Shown here in pieces: positions 33,558 to 43,800 of a stretch of 64,000 bases of DNA (position 1 is its first letter; every line of letters starts with the position of its first letter). The translations under genes were made by a program, and so were the position numbers. This DNA is from Amaranthus tricolor (Eukaryota; Streptophyta; Magnoliopsida; Caryophyllales; Amaranthaceae), in assembly GCF_026212465.1 (NCBI RefSeq), contig NC_080059.1, positions 25,869,292 to 25,933,291 on the forward strand, in the 5' to 3' direction. Under the pieces are notes generated by a model. The model ran no database searches. It was not told where the DNA came from and worked only from the letters and a program-made list of their open reading frames with translations.

Positions 33558-35264
33558 ATGTCTGGTTCAACTAACAACAACACTCCTGCTTTTAACTTGC
33601 GCTGTGTCTTGGAAAAAGACAAATTGAATGCAAACAACTTCCTTGAATGGGAAATGGCTGTGAGAATTGTTCTCAGAGCTGAAGGAAGGGAAAGTGTTCT
33701 TGACACTCCACTCCCTGAACCCCTGCCAGAAACTGCAACAGTTGCAGAGAAAAGAGCTAGGCAAAATCTCGAGGCCAATTCTGTGCAAGTAACATGTCTG
33801 ATGCTTGCTTGCATGGAACATGATTTTCAAAAACGTTTTAACAATCTTGATGCCTACACAATAATCCAGCAACTTAGAACAATGTTCGAAAAGAATGCTC
33901 GATTAGAGAGATTTGAAGCTAATTGTAAACTTTTGGAATGCAAACTGGGCAAGGGAAAACCCGTCGGACCCCATGTGTTCGCCTTAATAGGGCATTTTCA
34001 AGTCATGGAAAAGTTGGGTTTTCCTTATCCCAAAGAGCTGGCCACTGATATTGTGATCAGATCCTTGCCAGAAACTTTTGATGCTTTCAGATTAAATTTT
34101 TACATGCAAGGAGGGGAAGCAACCTTGCCAGAATTGCATGGTATGCTTATTCAGGCTGAAAGGAGCTTACCTTCTGAACCCGCACTGAAAGATGTGCTTA
34201 TGGTCAGAAAGAATAAAAAGTTCAAGAAGAAAGGGGTTCCTAAATGGAATGGCAATGGTAAGGTAGTTACCACTAATGCCTCTCCCAGACCAAAGGCTAC
34301 TCCAAAGGCTAAAGTAGCAGCACTACATGAGTGCTACCACTGCCACAAGATTGGCCATTGGAAGAGGAACTGCCCCGTCTATCTAGAAGAAAAGAAGTCT
34401 GGTGCTTCATCTTCAGGTATATATGTTATTGAAATTAATTTAGCGACTTCGGCTTCTTGGGTATTTGATACTACTTGTGGGTCTCACATTACTAGTAATG
34501 TGCAGGGTCTAAAAAGAAGTAGAAGCTTGAGCAAAGGTGAGGTGGATCTCCGAGTCGGAAATGGAGCAAGAGTTGCTGCTTTAGCTGTTAGAGTTTATAT
34601 TTTAACATTACCCTCTGGTTTAATTTTAGAACTAAATAATTGTTATTATGTTCCTGCCATCACCAAGAACATTATTTCAATTCCGGTTTTGGACACGGAA
34701 GGTTTTTCATTTACTATTAAGAATAATTGTTGTTCTGCATATTTAAATGATATGTTCTATGTTTCAGCTAAATTATTAAATGGGTTGTATGTGCTAGACT
34801 TAGAAACTCACATCTATAACATAGACAGCAAGAAACGTAAAACAAATGATTCAAACCCCACTTACCTATGGCATTGTCGATTAGGCCACATAAGTTCAAA
34901 ACGAATAGAGAAACTTCATAAAGATGGAATTCTAAAATCATTTGATTTTGAATCATTTGGTATTTGCGAGTTTTGTTTGATGGGAAAAATGACAAAGTCA
35001 CCTTTCACAGGTACAAGTGAAAGGGCCAATGACCTCTTAGCTCTCATACATACTGATGTATGTGGACCTATGAGTACCGTGGCTCGGGGTGGTTACAGCT
35101 ACTTTATAACCTTTACTGATGATGTAAGCAGATATGGATATGTTTACCTCATGAGACATAAGTCGGAGTCCTTTGAAAAGTTCAAGGAATTTCAAAATGA
35201 AGTAGAAAACCAACTTGGGAAGAAAATAAAAGCATTACGATCCGATCGTGGTGGTGAATACTAG
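33558..35264 (+). CDS. Element C Gag-protease-integrase (N-terminal part)
   Basis: 568 residues from ATG 33,558 to an in-frame TAG at 35,262-35,264. It contains a copia-type Gag domain, a CX2CX4HX4C zinc knuckle (around residues 262-275), a protease region, the integrase zinc module (HCRLGH...CEFC, around residues 437-477) and the start of the integrase core. Catalytic D1 is at 35,055-35,057 (HTDVCGP) and D2 at 35,244-35,246 (SDRGGEY). The protease site reads W-V-F-D-T-T-C-G-S-H at about 34,458-34,487, where most copia proteases have D-T/S-G. The product from this frame would lack the third integrase catalytic residue, RT and RNase H. Most of the family encodes all of these in one frame of about 1,300-1,400 residues. 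Confidence 0.93.
   Translation: MSGSTNNNTPAFNLRCVLEKDKLNANNFLEWEMAVRIVLRAEGRESVLDTPLPEPLPETATVAEKRARQNLEANSVQVTCLMLACMEHDFQKRFNNLDAYTIIQQLRTMFEKNARLERFEANCKLLECKLGKGKPVGPHVFALIGHFQVMEKLGFPYPKELATDIVIRSLPETFDAFRLNFYMQGGEATLPELHGMLIQAERSLPSEPALKDVLMVRKNKKFKKKGVPKWNGNGKVVTTNASPRPKATPKAKVAALHECYHCHKIGHWKRNCPVYLEEKKSGASSSGIYVIEINLATSASWVFDTTCGSHITSNVQGLKRSRSLSKGEVDLRVGNGARVAALAVRVYILTLPSGLILELNNCYYVPAITKNIISIPVLDTEGFSFTIKNNCCSAYLNDMFYVSAKLLNGLYVLDLETHIYNIDSKKRKTNDSNPTYLWHCRLGHISSKRIEKLHKDGILKSFDFESFGICEFCLMGKMTKSPFTGTSERANDLLALIHTDVCGPMSTVARGGYSYFITFTDDVSRYGYVYLMRHKSESFEKFKEFQNEVENQLGKKIKALRSDRGGEY
35262..35264 (+). other. In-frame stop (TAG) inside element C integrase
   Basis: The frame before and after is continuous (35,286 is in phase with 33,558), so a single base substitution, not a frameshift, is the likely cause. 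The stop falls between D2 (35,244) and E (35,352) of the integrase core. Confidence 0.9.
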
Positions 35265-37601
35265 TCTCACGAGTTTGATGATCATTTGAAAAATCAAGGC
35301 ATACTCTCACAATTGACTCCACCAGGAACACCACAATTAAATGGCGTCTCTGAGAGGAGGAATCGAACTCTATTAGATATGGTTCGATCAGTGATGAGTC
35401 TTGCTGATCTTCCTATTTCATTTTGGGGATTTGCATTGGATACAGCTGCATTCACACTTAATAGAGCACCTACCAAAGCAGTGGAAAAGACACCATATGA
35501 GATGTGGACGGGAAAAGTTCCGAAGTTGTCTTTTCTAAGGATTTGGGGTTGCGAAGCTTATGTTAAGCGTTTAATATCTGATAAGCTAGCACCCAAATCT
35601 GACAAATGTCTTTTTGTGGGTTACCCAAAAAAGACAAAGGGATACTACTTCTACAACCAAAGCGAAAACAAAGTGTTTGTTGCTCGCAATGGTGTTTTTC
35701 TAGAACAGGAATTTATTTCTAGAAAAACAAGTGGGAGTAATGTATATCTCGAAGAAGTTCGAGATGAGCAACAAATGGATAAGGTTAACACCTCATTAGA
35801 GGCGCCCCAGCATGAAAATGCCCAGGAGGAAATACATTCAACGCACTTACCTCCTACCGCCCCAAGTGGAGAAAATCCACTCGAAGTCACTCTACCTAAT
35901 GAGGCAGAAACTTCTCTTGTTGTTCCCCTACGTAAGTCTAGTAGGACAATAATTCCGTCAAGAAGATATATTGATTTCCTTTTGACTGAAAACTCTGAAA
36001 TAACCATGTTAGAATCAGAAGAGCCTACTAGTTACAAAGATGCTTTGGAGAGTCCTGACTCCGAAAAATGGCTTGAAGCCATGAAATCTGAAATGGATTC
36101 CATGTCTGAAAACCAAGTTTGGGACTTGGTTGATTTGCCTGATGGGGTAAAACCCATTGGATGCAAATGGATTTTCAAACTGAAAACAGACAAGGATGGA
36201 AACATTAGTGTTTTCAAAGCAAGGTTGGTAGCAAAAGGTTTCAAACAAATTCATGGTATAGACTATGATGAAACTTTTTCTCCAGTAGCCATGCTAAAAT
36301 CCATTAGGATAATCCTTGCAATAGCTGCCTTTCATGACTTTGAAATATGGCAAATGGACGTCAAAACTGCCTTTTTGAATGGGTTCTTAAAGGAGGATGT
36401 GTACATGACACAACCACAAGGTTTTGAAGATCCGAAAAATCCAAGGAAAGTATGCAAGCTTAAGAGATCCATTTATGGATTGAAGCAAGCATCAAGGAGT
36501 TGGAACCTCAGATTTGATGAGGCAGTCAAAGAGTTTGGTTTTCTTAGAAATGAAGAGGAATCTTGTGTATACAAGAAGTTAAGTGGGAATAATATCACCT
36601 TTCTGGTCTTGTATGTAGATGACATACTCCTCATTGGGAATGACAAAAATATGCTTGAGTCAGTCAAGCAATGGCTTAAAAGTCATTTCTCTATGAAAGA
36701 CCTGGGAGAGGCTGAGTACATACTGGGAATAAAGATCTATAGGGATAGATCGAGGAGACTTATTGGACTAAATCAAGAGACTTACATAGATAAGATTCTC
36801 ACAAAGTTCAAAATGGAAAGCTCCAAAAGAGGGTTTATTCCTATGCAACATGGCATTAAACTTTGCAAGACTATGTGCCCATCGAGTTCAGAAGAGTTCA
36901 AGCGTATGAATAATGTTCCTTATGCTTCTGCAATAGGATCAATCATGTATGCTATGATATGTACTCGACCAGATGTTGCATTTGCTTTGAGTATGTGCAG
37001 CAGATACCAGTCCAATCCAGGAGATGCACACTGGATAGCAGCGAAAAATATCCTCAAGTACTTAAGAAGGACAAAGGATAAATTTCTGGTATATGGCGGA
37101 GCTAATGAGTTGTTTGTCACTGGATACACTGATGCAAGCTTCCAAACTGACAAAGATGACTTTCGATCCCAATCTGGTTTCATATTTTGTCTGAATGGAG
37201 GAGCTGTGAGCTGGAAGAGCTCCAAGCAGAGTTCAGTTGCAGATTCTACAACAGAGGCTGAGTACATAGCAGCAGCTGAAGCAGCAAAAGAGGCTGTTTG
37301 GATTAAAAAGTTCGTTAGTGAACTGGGTGTAGTTCCTAGCATTGAGAATGGCATCAAGTTGTATTGTGACAATGAAGGTGCTATTGCTCAATCCAAGGAA
37401 CCTAGATCTCACCAAAAATCTAAACATGTTGAAAGAAAATTCCATCTTATTCGAGATATTGTTGGAAGACAGGATGTAATAATAAGTAGAGTTGATACCA
37501 CGGATAACATAGCAGATCCGTTGACTAAACCACTCCCTCAGCCGAAGCATGAGAGTCATACTAGGTCTATGGGGCTTAAGCATATAGGAGAATGTCTTTA
37601 G
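35265..37601 (+). pseudogene. Element C integrase C-terminus, RT and RNase H, separated by the stop
   Basis: Open in the same frame from just after the TAG to TAG/TAA-terminated residue ...GECL at 37,601. The first methionine is at 35,286. It holds the third integrase catalytic residue E at 35,352-35,354 (35 residues after D2), a copia RT starting around DALESPDSEKW (36,040s) with catalytic YVDD at 36,612-36,623, and RNase H with GYTDASF (about 37,120), TTEAEY and CDNEGA motifs. Apart from the upstream stop I see no disruption. It would be made only by read-through, by internal initiation, or in trans from an intact relative. Confidence 0.92.
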
Positions 37602-38374
37602 GTTGTTTACTTCATGTTTACAATTATAAAGAATTTTGTTTACCATATGTTTGGAATGTTTATCAATAATATAAATGGTTTGTTTCTTATTTAATTGCTT
37701 GGTTTAGTATTAAATAAAATGTTCATATAATTTGTGTTTTCAATAGGATTATTGGAAACGTTTCGATAATGGAACCCTATAAGTGAACTGAAATCACAAT
37801 TTATATAATGTCCCTAATCTAAATCACTAAATTGGACATAAGTGGTTTATTAAAGATTAGCATGTAATTAATTGATAGCTCGGTTCCATGGGCTATGGAA
37901 ACATAGAGATGTTTAATCGATTACATGGATGCATACCTGATGCATTGAGACTTGACCTAATCTGATTCGAAAGGGCAGAATCGAATCCTTATATTTAGTG
38001 GATTCCTTAGACATGAGTATGTCTTAATCACTACGAAATAATTAGTTTAACCTTGACGCTGTTAAACGTCGTGCTGTAAAAGGAGGCTATAAAGGCAGTG
38101 ATCAGGTGGGCTAAGAATTGAGTGGGAGTTATGGTCATACAAGAATGAATAAGTCCTCCTATGTGATAGGATTGGTGTGTAGGCCTCTTGATGAGCGAGA
38201 ATTGAAAATTGCATGGCCATGCGGAATAAGATTAAATGGTTAATCCTTAGTTGAACAATTCGAACTCAGAGATCAAGAAACATAATTTGAGAAATAACAC
38301 TGTGTTGTCAAATTTCACATTAAGTGGCTTAAGGAATTTATAATTGTGCAATTGTCTTCGGACAAGTGGGAGAT
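37602..38374 (+). other. Element C 3' untranslated internal region
   Basis: About 770 bp between the pol stop and the 3' LTR, AT-rich, with no gene seen. It ends in the polypurine tract. Confidence 0.8.
38364..38374 (+). other. Element C polypurine tract
   Basis: AAGTGGGAGAT sits directly before the 3' LTR TGAAGG. This is the usual plant copia form. Confidence 0.88.
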
Positions 38375-39047
38375 TGAAGGAATATGTCCGTAGACATTTC
38401 CGACAATTACTAAATATAAATATATAGGATATTTATGAAGATAATAAAGTTAATTATTATTAGTAATTATATTTGCTTGCTAGAGAATAAATATAATTGG
38501 TGGGTCAATAATAATTGGACCACAACTAATATAATTAATCCTATAAGGTCTTACAAAAGAATCAATTGAACGGTAAATGACTCGGGCCCATTAGGAGTAT
38601 GGGCTTGCGATCCAATTAGGTTAACAAAAGAATCGGTTTCTTTTTGACCTAGGTTACTAGTATTATATGAGGATATAATGCTAGTAGTGGAGAAGTGGGG
38701 ATAATGGGACGATGGATGTGAGTATTATAAATATGTTTATTTAAAACTCTCACCATACACAATTCTCATATACAGTTATTGAAAAACCAGAAAAAGCAAG
38801 AGAAACAATCTCTTCCGTTCTAGCAAACGTTGGTGTTCAATTGATTCCGGTAGACCGAATAGAGGAGCAACGCTTGAGGCTCTCCATATTATCTTATCGC
38901 GTTATTTTCGTGGATTTCACGCTACAAAGGTAATATAGACTAATCCTTTTATATGATTCATATGTTTGATTATGTTTATGATCCTGAGATAGATGTTAGG
39001 GAAGTGTTTCCTAAAATTCCGCTTTAAGCATCCATCGTATCCCAACA
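38375..39047 (+). repeat. Element C 3' LTR (673 bp, full length)
   Basis: Matches the 5' LTR from TGAAGG to CCCAACA. It retains the 51 bp (38,729-38,779) missing from the 5' copy. Confidence 0.95.
38726..38733 (+). promoter_or_regulatory. TATA box retained only in element C 3' LTR
   Basis: TATAAATA about 350 bp into the LTR, a plausible core promoter. The equivalent in the 5' LTR is broken by the 51-bp deletion. Confidence 0.65.
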
Positions 39048-39052
39048 CATTG
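39048..39052. repeat. Target-site duplication of element C, right copy (CATTG)
   Basis: Matches 31,472-31,476. Confidence 0.95.
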
Positions 39053-39622
39053 ATCCTTGTTCATTCTTCATCGTTCATTCGTCATTGACCATTACTCCTT
39101 GTTCATTCTTCATCGTTCATTCTTCATTGATCATTGATCCTTGTTCATTCTTCATCGTTCATTCTTCTTTGATCATTGATCCTTGTTCATTCTTCATCGT
39201 TCATTCTTCATTGACCATTGATCCTTGTTCATTCTTCATCGTTCATTCTTCATTGACCATTAATCCTTGTTCATTCTTCATCGTTCATTCTTCATTGATC
39301 ATTGATCCTTGTTCATTCTTCATCGTTCATTCTTCATTGATCATTGATCCTTGTTCATTCTTCATCGTTCATTCGTCATTGACCATTACTCCTTGTTCAT
39401 TCTTCATCGTTCATTCGTCATTGATCATTGATCCTTGTTCATTCTTCATCGTTCATTCTTCATTGACCATTGATCCTTGTTCATTCTTCATCGTTCATTC
39501 TTCATTGACCATTAATCCTTGTTCATTCTTCATCGATCATTCTTCATTGATCATTGTTCCTTGTTCATTCTTCATCGTTCATTCTTCATTGATCATTGAT
39601 CCTTGTTCATTCTTCATCGTTC

Positions 39623-39627
39623 ATTCT
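39623..39627. repeat. Target-site duplication of element B, left copy (ATTCT)
   Basis: ATTCT before the LTR TGATCC, repeated at 45,453-45,457. Joining the flanks restores a normal monomer. Confidence 0.93.
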
Positions 39628-40314
39628 TGATCCAAGATCAAATACGTTATCTCATGAGCCGATTGCTTTAGTTCTTGAAGTACTTGGTTTTAATCCTTTT
39701 AAATCTGAATTTGTTACATGTCTAACTTGGGTTGAAGATTAAGTGAAGCTACATATATATTGGTTGGACGTCACTTTGATAGGTCCAAGTTTAGTTATGT
39801 TTTTTAAAGTCTTTTACCACTTAAATCTGATTAATTAGCTACTGCATGCTTAGGGAACAACTTAAATCAGCCTAATGCATGCTTTGGAGGCTATTTAATG
39901 TTGTTTTGTGAGTTCCAATGCTTGTTCCCCATGCTTGGACGTCCCACCTTAATTTCTCTTGCTTTTTAGCTTCCTTTTGCTGTTGTAACTCTATTTAAAG
40001 AGAGCTATTCATGAATGAAAGTTCAGACTTGTTTTATGAATCAACCTTTGTGTTTTCTTCTTGCCTATCTTTGTGTTTGTCCAAGGTTAACAAGAGTTCT
40101 TTAATACTTTGAGTGTGTTCTTGAGTATTAAACTAGGGGAGATTGAGTTTGTCTTGTCTCTAGCCTAAATACTATTGCATTGAGTTTGTTCTTGTGCTTT
40201 GGTTGTCCTATTTTCATTCAAATATACATTCTGCCCAAATTACTTCTTCTTTCTTTTCTTTTGTCCTTCTCCTTCCTTAATCATTTAGGAAGTCTTGAGT
40301 TAGCATTTACATCA
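39628..40314 (+). repeat. Element B 5' LTR (687 bp)
   Basis: From TGATCCAAG to TTACATCA. The first ~115 bp encode the same residues as the C-terminal tail of gag-pol but are not translated here. TATTTAAA at 39,992-39,999 is a plausible TATA box. Confidence 0.95.
39992..39999 (+). promoter_or_regulatory. Putative TATA box of element B 5' LTR
   Basis: TATTTAAA at LTR position about 365, followed by GAGAGC. The 3' LTR copy is at 45,053-45,060. Confidence 0.55.
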
Positions 40315-40316
40315 TT

Positions 40317-40328
40317 TGGTATCAGAGC
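40317..40328 (+). other. Element B primer-binding site (initiator tRNA-Met)
   Basis: TGGTATCAGAGC, two bases after the LTR: the standard complement of the plant initiator-tRNA-Met 3' end. Confidence 0.93.
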
Positions 40329-40379
40329 TTTGGTATTTTAAAGAGTGTTTCAAAGTGTTAATTCATTCAAAATAAACAC

Positions 40380-40406
40380 AAAAAAAAAAAAAAAAAAAAA
40401 AAAAAA
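40380..40406 (+). repeat. 27-base A tract before element B gag
   Basis: An uninterrupted run of A ending two bases before the gag ATG at 40,409. Such a run is prone to length change and to polymerase or assembly error. Confidence 0.9.
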
Positions 40407-40408
40407 CT

Positions 40409-40858
40409 ATGGCTGAAGAAAACCTCGCTGAGCTATTGAGATCAATCAATTTGAGGTTAGAAAGAATGGAGAAAAAAAATGAAGAGCGTGAGATTGAAAA
40501 ACAAAAGCAAGATACAAGAATGGATGCTATGGCTGATATACTTTTAAAAGCTACAAGAAAAATTGGTGAGATTGAAAATGAGGATTCTAGTAGTGGAAAT
40601 AATTATAAATCTTTTGATGAAGATAGGGGGCTTAGAATTGATCTTCCAGAATTTGATGGAGGTCATGATAGCGAATCATTTCTTGATTGGCTAAGGCAAA
40701 TTGAAACCGTGTTTGAATATAAGGAGTATGATGATAAAAAGAAGTTTAAGCTTGCTGTTCTTAAACTCACTAAACTTGCTGCCTTATGGTACGAAAATGT
40801 TAAAGCAAATAGAAGAAGAGAAGGAAAAAATAAAATGGACTCTTGGGAAAAATTTTAA
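40409..40858 (+). CDS. Element B Gag, N-terminal part, ending at an in-frame stop
   Basis: 149 residues from ATG 40,409 to TAA 40,856-40,858. A charged, helical N-terminus (ERMEKKNEEREIEKQKQ) leads into the Gag domain (LRIDLPEFDGGHDSESFLDWL). The stop lies within the Gag domain, and the downstream sequence continues in the same frame with clear homology to element A Gag. This is therefore a truncated Gag, not a natural end. Confidence 0.9.
   Translation: MAEENLAELLRSINLRLERMEKKNEEREIEKQKQDTRMDAMADILLKATRKIGEIENEDSSSGNNYKSFDEDRGLRIDLPEFDGGHDSESFLDWLRQIETVFEYKEYDDKKKFKLAVLKLTKLAALWYENVKANRRREGKNKMDSWEKF
40856..40858 (+). other. In-frame stop (TAA) in element B gag
   Basis: Sits in a T4-A7 context between two in-phase segments (40,865 is in phase with 40,409). 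This is consistent with a single substitution, though read-through or a sequencing error in the homopolymer cannot be excluded. Confidence 0.88.
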
Positions 40859-43800
40859 AAAAAGATGAGGGATAAATGGGTGAGTAAGGAGTATGAGCAG
40901 GAGCAATACTTGAAACTTACACATCTTTCACAAGAAAATGAGATGAGTGTGGAAGAATACATTAGAGAGTTTGAAAAACTATGTTTGATTTGTGATTTGC
41001 AAGAGAAGGAAGCCTTTAAAATTGCTCGTTTCATTAAAGGGCTGTCCAAAAATATTTGTAGAAAAGTGGAAGTTACTCATTATGCTTCTTTTAGTGATGT
41101 TTGCAAATTGGCTTTGAAATATGAAGCACAATCCAAGGAAGAGAAAGAGAAGGAAAAGCCTAAGTTTCCTTACAAAGGTACTTCGAAGTTTACTCCTTCC
41201 AACTCAAAAGGGAGTACTTTTCAAAGTAAGGCTTTCCCATCTAGTTTTATAAGCGAAAAATCAAAAGAAAAGGCTGTTGTGTCGCCTAGTGAACTTGCAA
41301 CAAGGAGGAAATGTTTTAAATGTCATGGAAGAGGACATATTGCTAGTGAATGTCCTAGCAAGGCTGTTTTAACATCTACTCAGTGTGCTATTATGGATGA
41401 AGAGGAAAAAATGTATAATTTTGTGGCAAATGAAGTGGAAGATTTGGAGGATGATTATGAGGAGGAAATACAACCAGAAGATGAGTACAATATGATGGTG
41501 GTTCGAAAAGTGCTATTTAGTGAGCCACAAGCTGATTTGAAGCAACGCCACAATTTGTTTCATACTAGATGCAAAATTGGAGAGAAGACTTGCAATGTTA
41601 TAGTTGATAGTGGTGCACAAACTGATGTAGTATCATCTGAAGTTGTGAGTAAGCTGAAGTTAGCTACTAGAGATCATGAAGAACCTTACAAGTTGAATTG
41701 GTTGAATGATAGCACTGGAATAAGGGTGAGGAAGCAAGCTTTGGTTTCTTATTCTATTGGAGGCTTTGAAGATGAAAGATGGTGCGATGTAATTCCCATG
41801 GATGCTTGTCACTTGCTGCTTGGAAGACCATGGCAATTTGATCACAATTCGGAGCATAGAGGAAAAAGTAATGAGTATATTGTAACAAAAAAAGATGGTA
41901 GAAAAGTCAAATTAATTCCCTTACCCCCTAAAGTTGCTAAGAAAGAAAAAGACAAAAGCAACTATCTTGTAACATGTAATGAGTTTGAAAAAATAGTGGA
42001 TGAATATGGTGGTGGTTATGCTTTGGTTCTAAGGACCAAAGATCAGATTAGTACTTCTTGTGATAACTCATCTTCCTTAAATGAGTTATTAGAAGAGTAC
42101 AAAGATGTATTTCCAAATGACTTGCCCAAGGGCCTCCCACCAATAAGAGGCATTGAGCACGCCATTGACTTGATTCCTGGAGCACCTTTGCCAAATAAAG
42201 CTGCTTATAGATGTAACCCCGAGGAAAGTAAAGAGCTTGAGAGGCAAGTGAGTGAGTTGATTGAAAGGGGCTACGTGAGAGAAAGTCTTAGTCCTTGTGC
42301 TGTCCCTGCCCTTTTAGTGCCTAAAAAAGATGGCACTTGGAGAATGTGTGTAGATAGTAGATCCATAAATAACATAACCATCAAATACCGTTTTCCTATG
42401 CCTAGGTTGCAAGATATGCTTGATGAATTAAGTGGAGCCTTAGTCTTTTCAAAAATAGATTTAAGGAGTGGTTATCATCAAATGAGAATAAGGGAAGGGG
42501 ATGAATGGAAAACTGCTTTTAAAACAAAACAAGGGTTATATGAGTGGTTAGTGATGCCATTTGGGCTTTGCAATGCTCCAAGTTCTTTCATGAGGTTAAT
42601 GAATGAGGTTCTCCGTCCTTTTCTTAATAATTTTGTTGTTGTTTACTTGGATGATATTCTAGTGTATAGTAAAAACAATGAAGACCATATGGTGCATTTG
42701 AAGAGGTTGTTTGAAAAATTGAGGGAAGTAAAGTTGTATGGAAAGCTTGAGAAGTGTTTTTTCATGACCCCTAGTGTGTCATTTTTGGGATACATTGTGA
42801 CTAGAGAAGGAGTGCAAGTAGATCCAGAAAAGGTTAAGGCAGTTAAGTCTTGGTTGGCTCCAACCAATGTGCATGAGGTAAGGAGTTTTCATGGGCTTGC
42901 TTCTTTCTATAGGCGGTTCATTAGAAACTTCTCTTCTATTATGGCTCCCATTACCGAGTTAACAAAAAAGGGTGAATTTGAATGGACTGAAAATGCTCAA
43001 AGGGCTTTTGATAAAGTCAAATACATGCTTTGCAATGCACCTATACTTGTTCTCCCTGATTTTAACAACGTGTTTGAAGTAGAGTGTGATGCAAGTGGGG
43101 TTGGAATAGGGGCTGTCCTTATTCAAGAAAAGAAGCCAGTAAGTTTCTTTAGTGAGAAGTTAAGTGAGGCTAAATTGAATTACTCTACTTATGATCGTGA
43201 ATTTTATGCCATCGTTAGAGCTCTTGATCATTGGTCTCATTACCTTAGACCAAAACCCTTTGTTCTTCATTCTGATCATGAGGCTTTAAAATTCATAAAT
43301 GGGCAACAAAAACTTAATAAAAGACATGCAAAGTGGGTAGAATTTCTTCAATCATTTACCTTTAGCTCCAAATATAAAGATGGAAAAAGTAATATTGTAG
43401 CTGATGCTTTATCTCGAAGAGCATACTTGCTTTCTATGGTGGATGCTAAGGTTTTGGGTTTTGAACAACTCAAGGAGTATTACAAAGATGATCCTGATTT
43501 TGCTAATGAATTTCCAAAGCCATCGAAAGATTACGTTGATCAAGATGGTTATCTTTTTAAAGGTAACAAGTTGTGTGTTCCTAAAGGTGGCATTCGTGAA
43601 TTGTTGGTAAGAGAAGTTCATAGTGGTGGATTGGCTGGTCATTTTGGCATTCAAAAGACTCTTGATATTCTTGGTGAGCATTTCTATTGGCCAAGGATGA
43701 TCAGGGATGTTACTTTAGTTGTGGAGAGATGTGCTACATGTCAAAAGTCAAAAGGGCATTTCACAAAGGGGCTTTATACTCCATTACCTGTTCCAGATTC

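Larger units (their letters stand above)
31477..39047 (+). mobile_element. Element C: Ty1/copia LTR retrotransposon
   Basis: A 7,571-bp insertion with LTRs that begin TGAAGGAATATG and end CCCAACA, a primer-binding site, a copia-order gag-PR-IN-RT-RNase H frame, a polypurine tract and the TSD CATTG. Integrase precedes RT, which defines Ty1/copia. I do not assign a lineage. Apart from one 51-bp deletion, the two LTRs differ at only one base that I could find, so insertion is recent. One in-frame stop in integrase and loss of the 5' LTR TATA box make this copy non-autonomous as read. Confidence 0.96.
39048..39627 (+). repeat. Satellite array segment 3 between elements C and B
   Basis: 580 bp of ordinary 42-bp satellite in the same orientation and with the same variants (TGACCATTACTCC, TGACCATTAATCC, TGATCATTGTTCC). 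It separates two independent insertions. No gene. Confidence 0.97.

Noticed and set aside
36920..37646. Minus-strand open frames in element C
   Set aside because: Antisense shadows of RT and RNase H.
39628..39740. Truncated pol fragment upstream of element B
   Set aside because: The pol-tail sequence here is part of the 5' LTR, because the element's frame overlaps the 3' LTR. It is not a remnant of another element.
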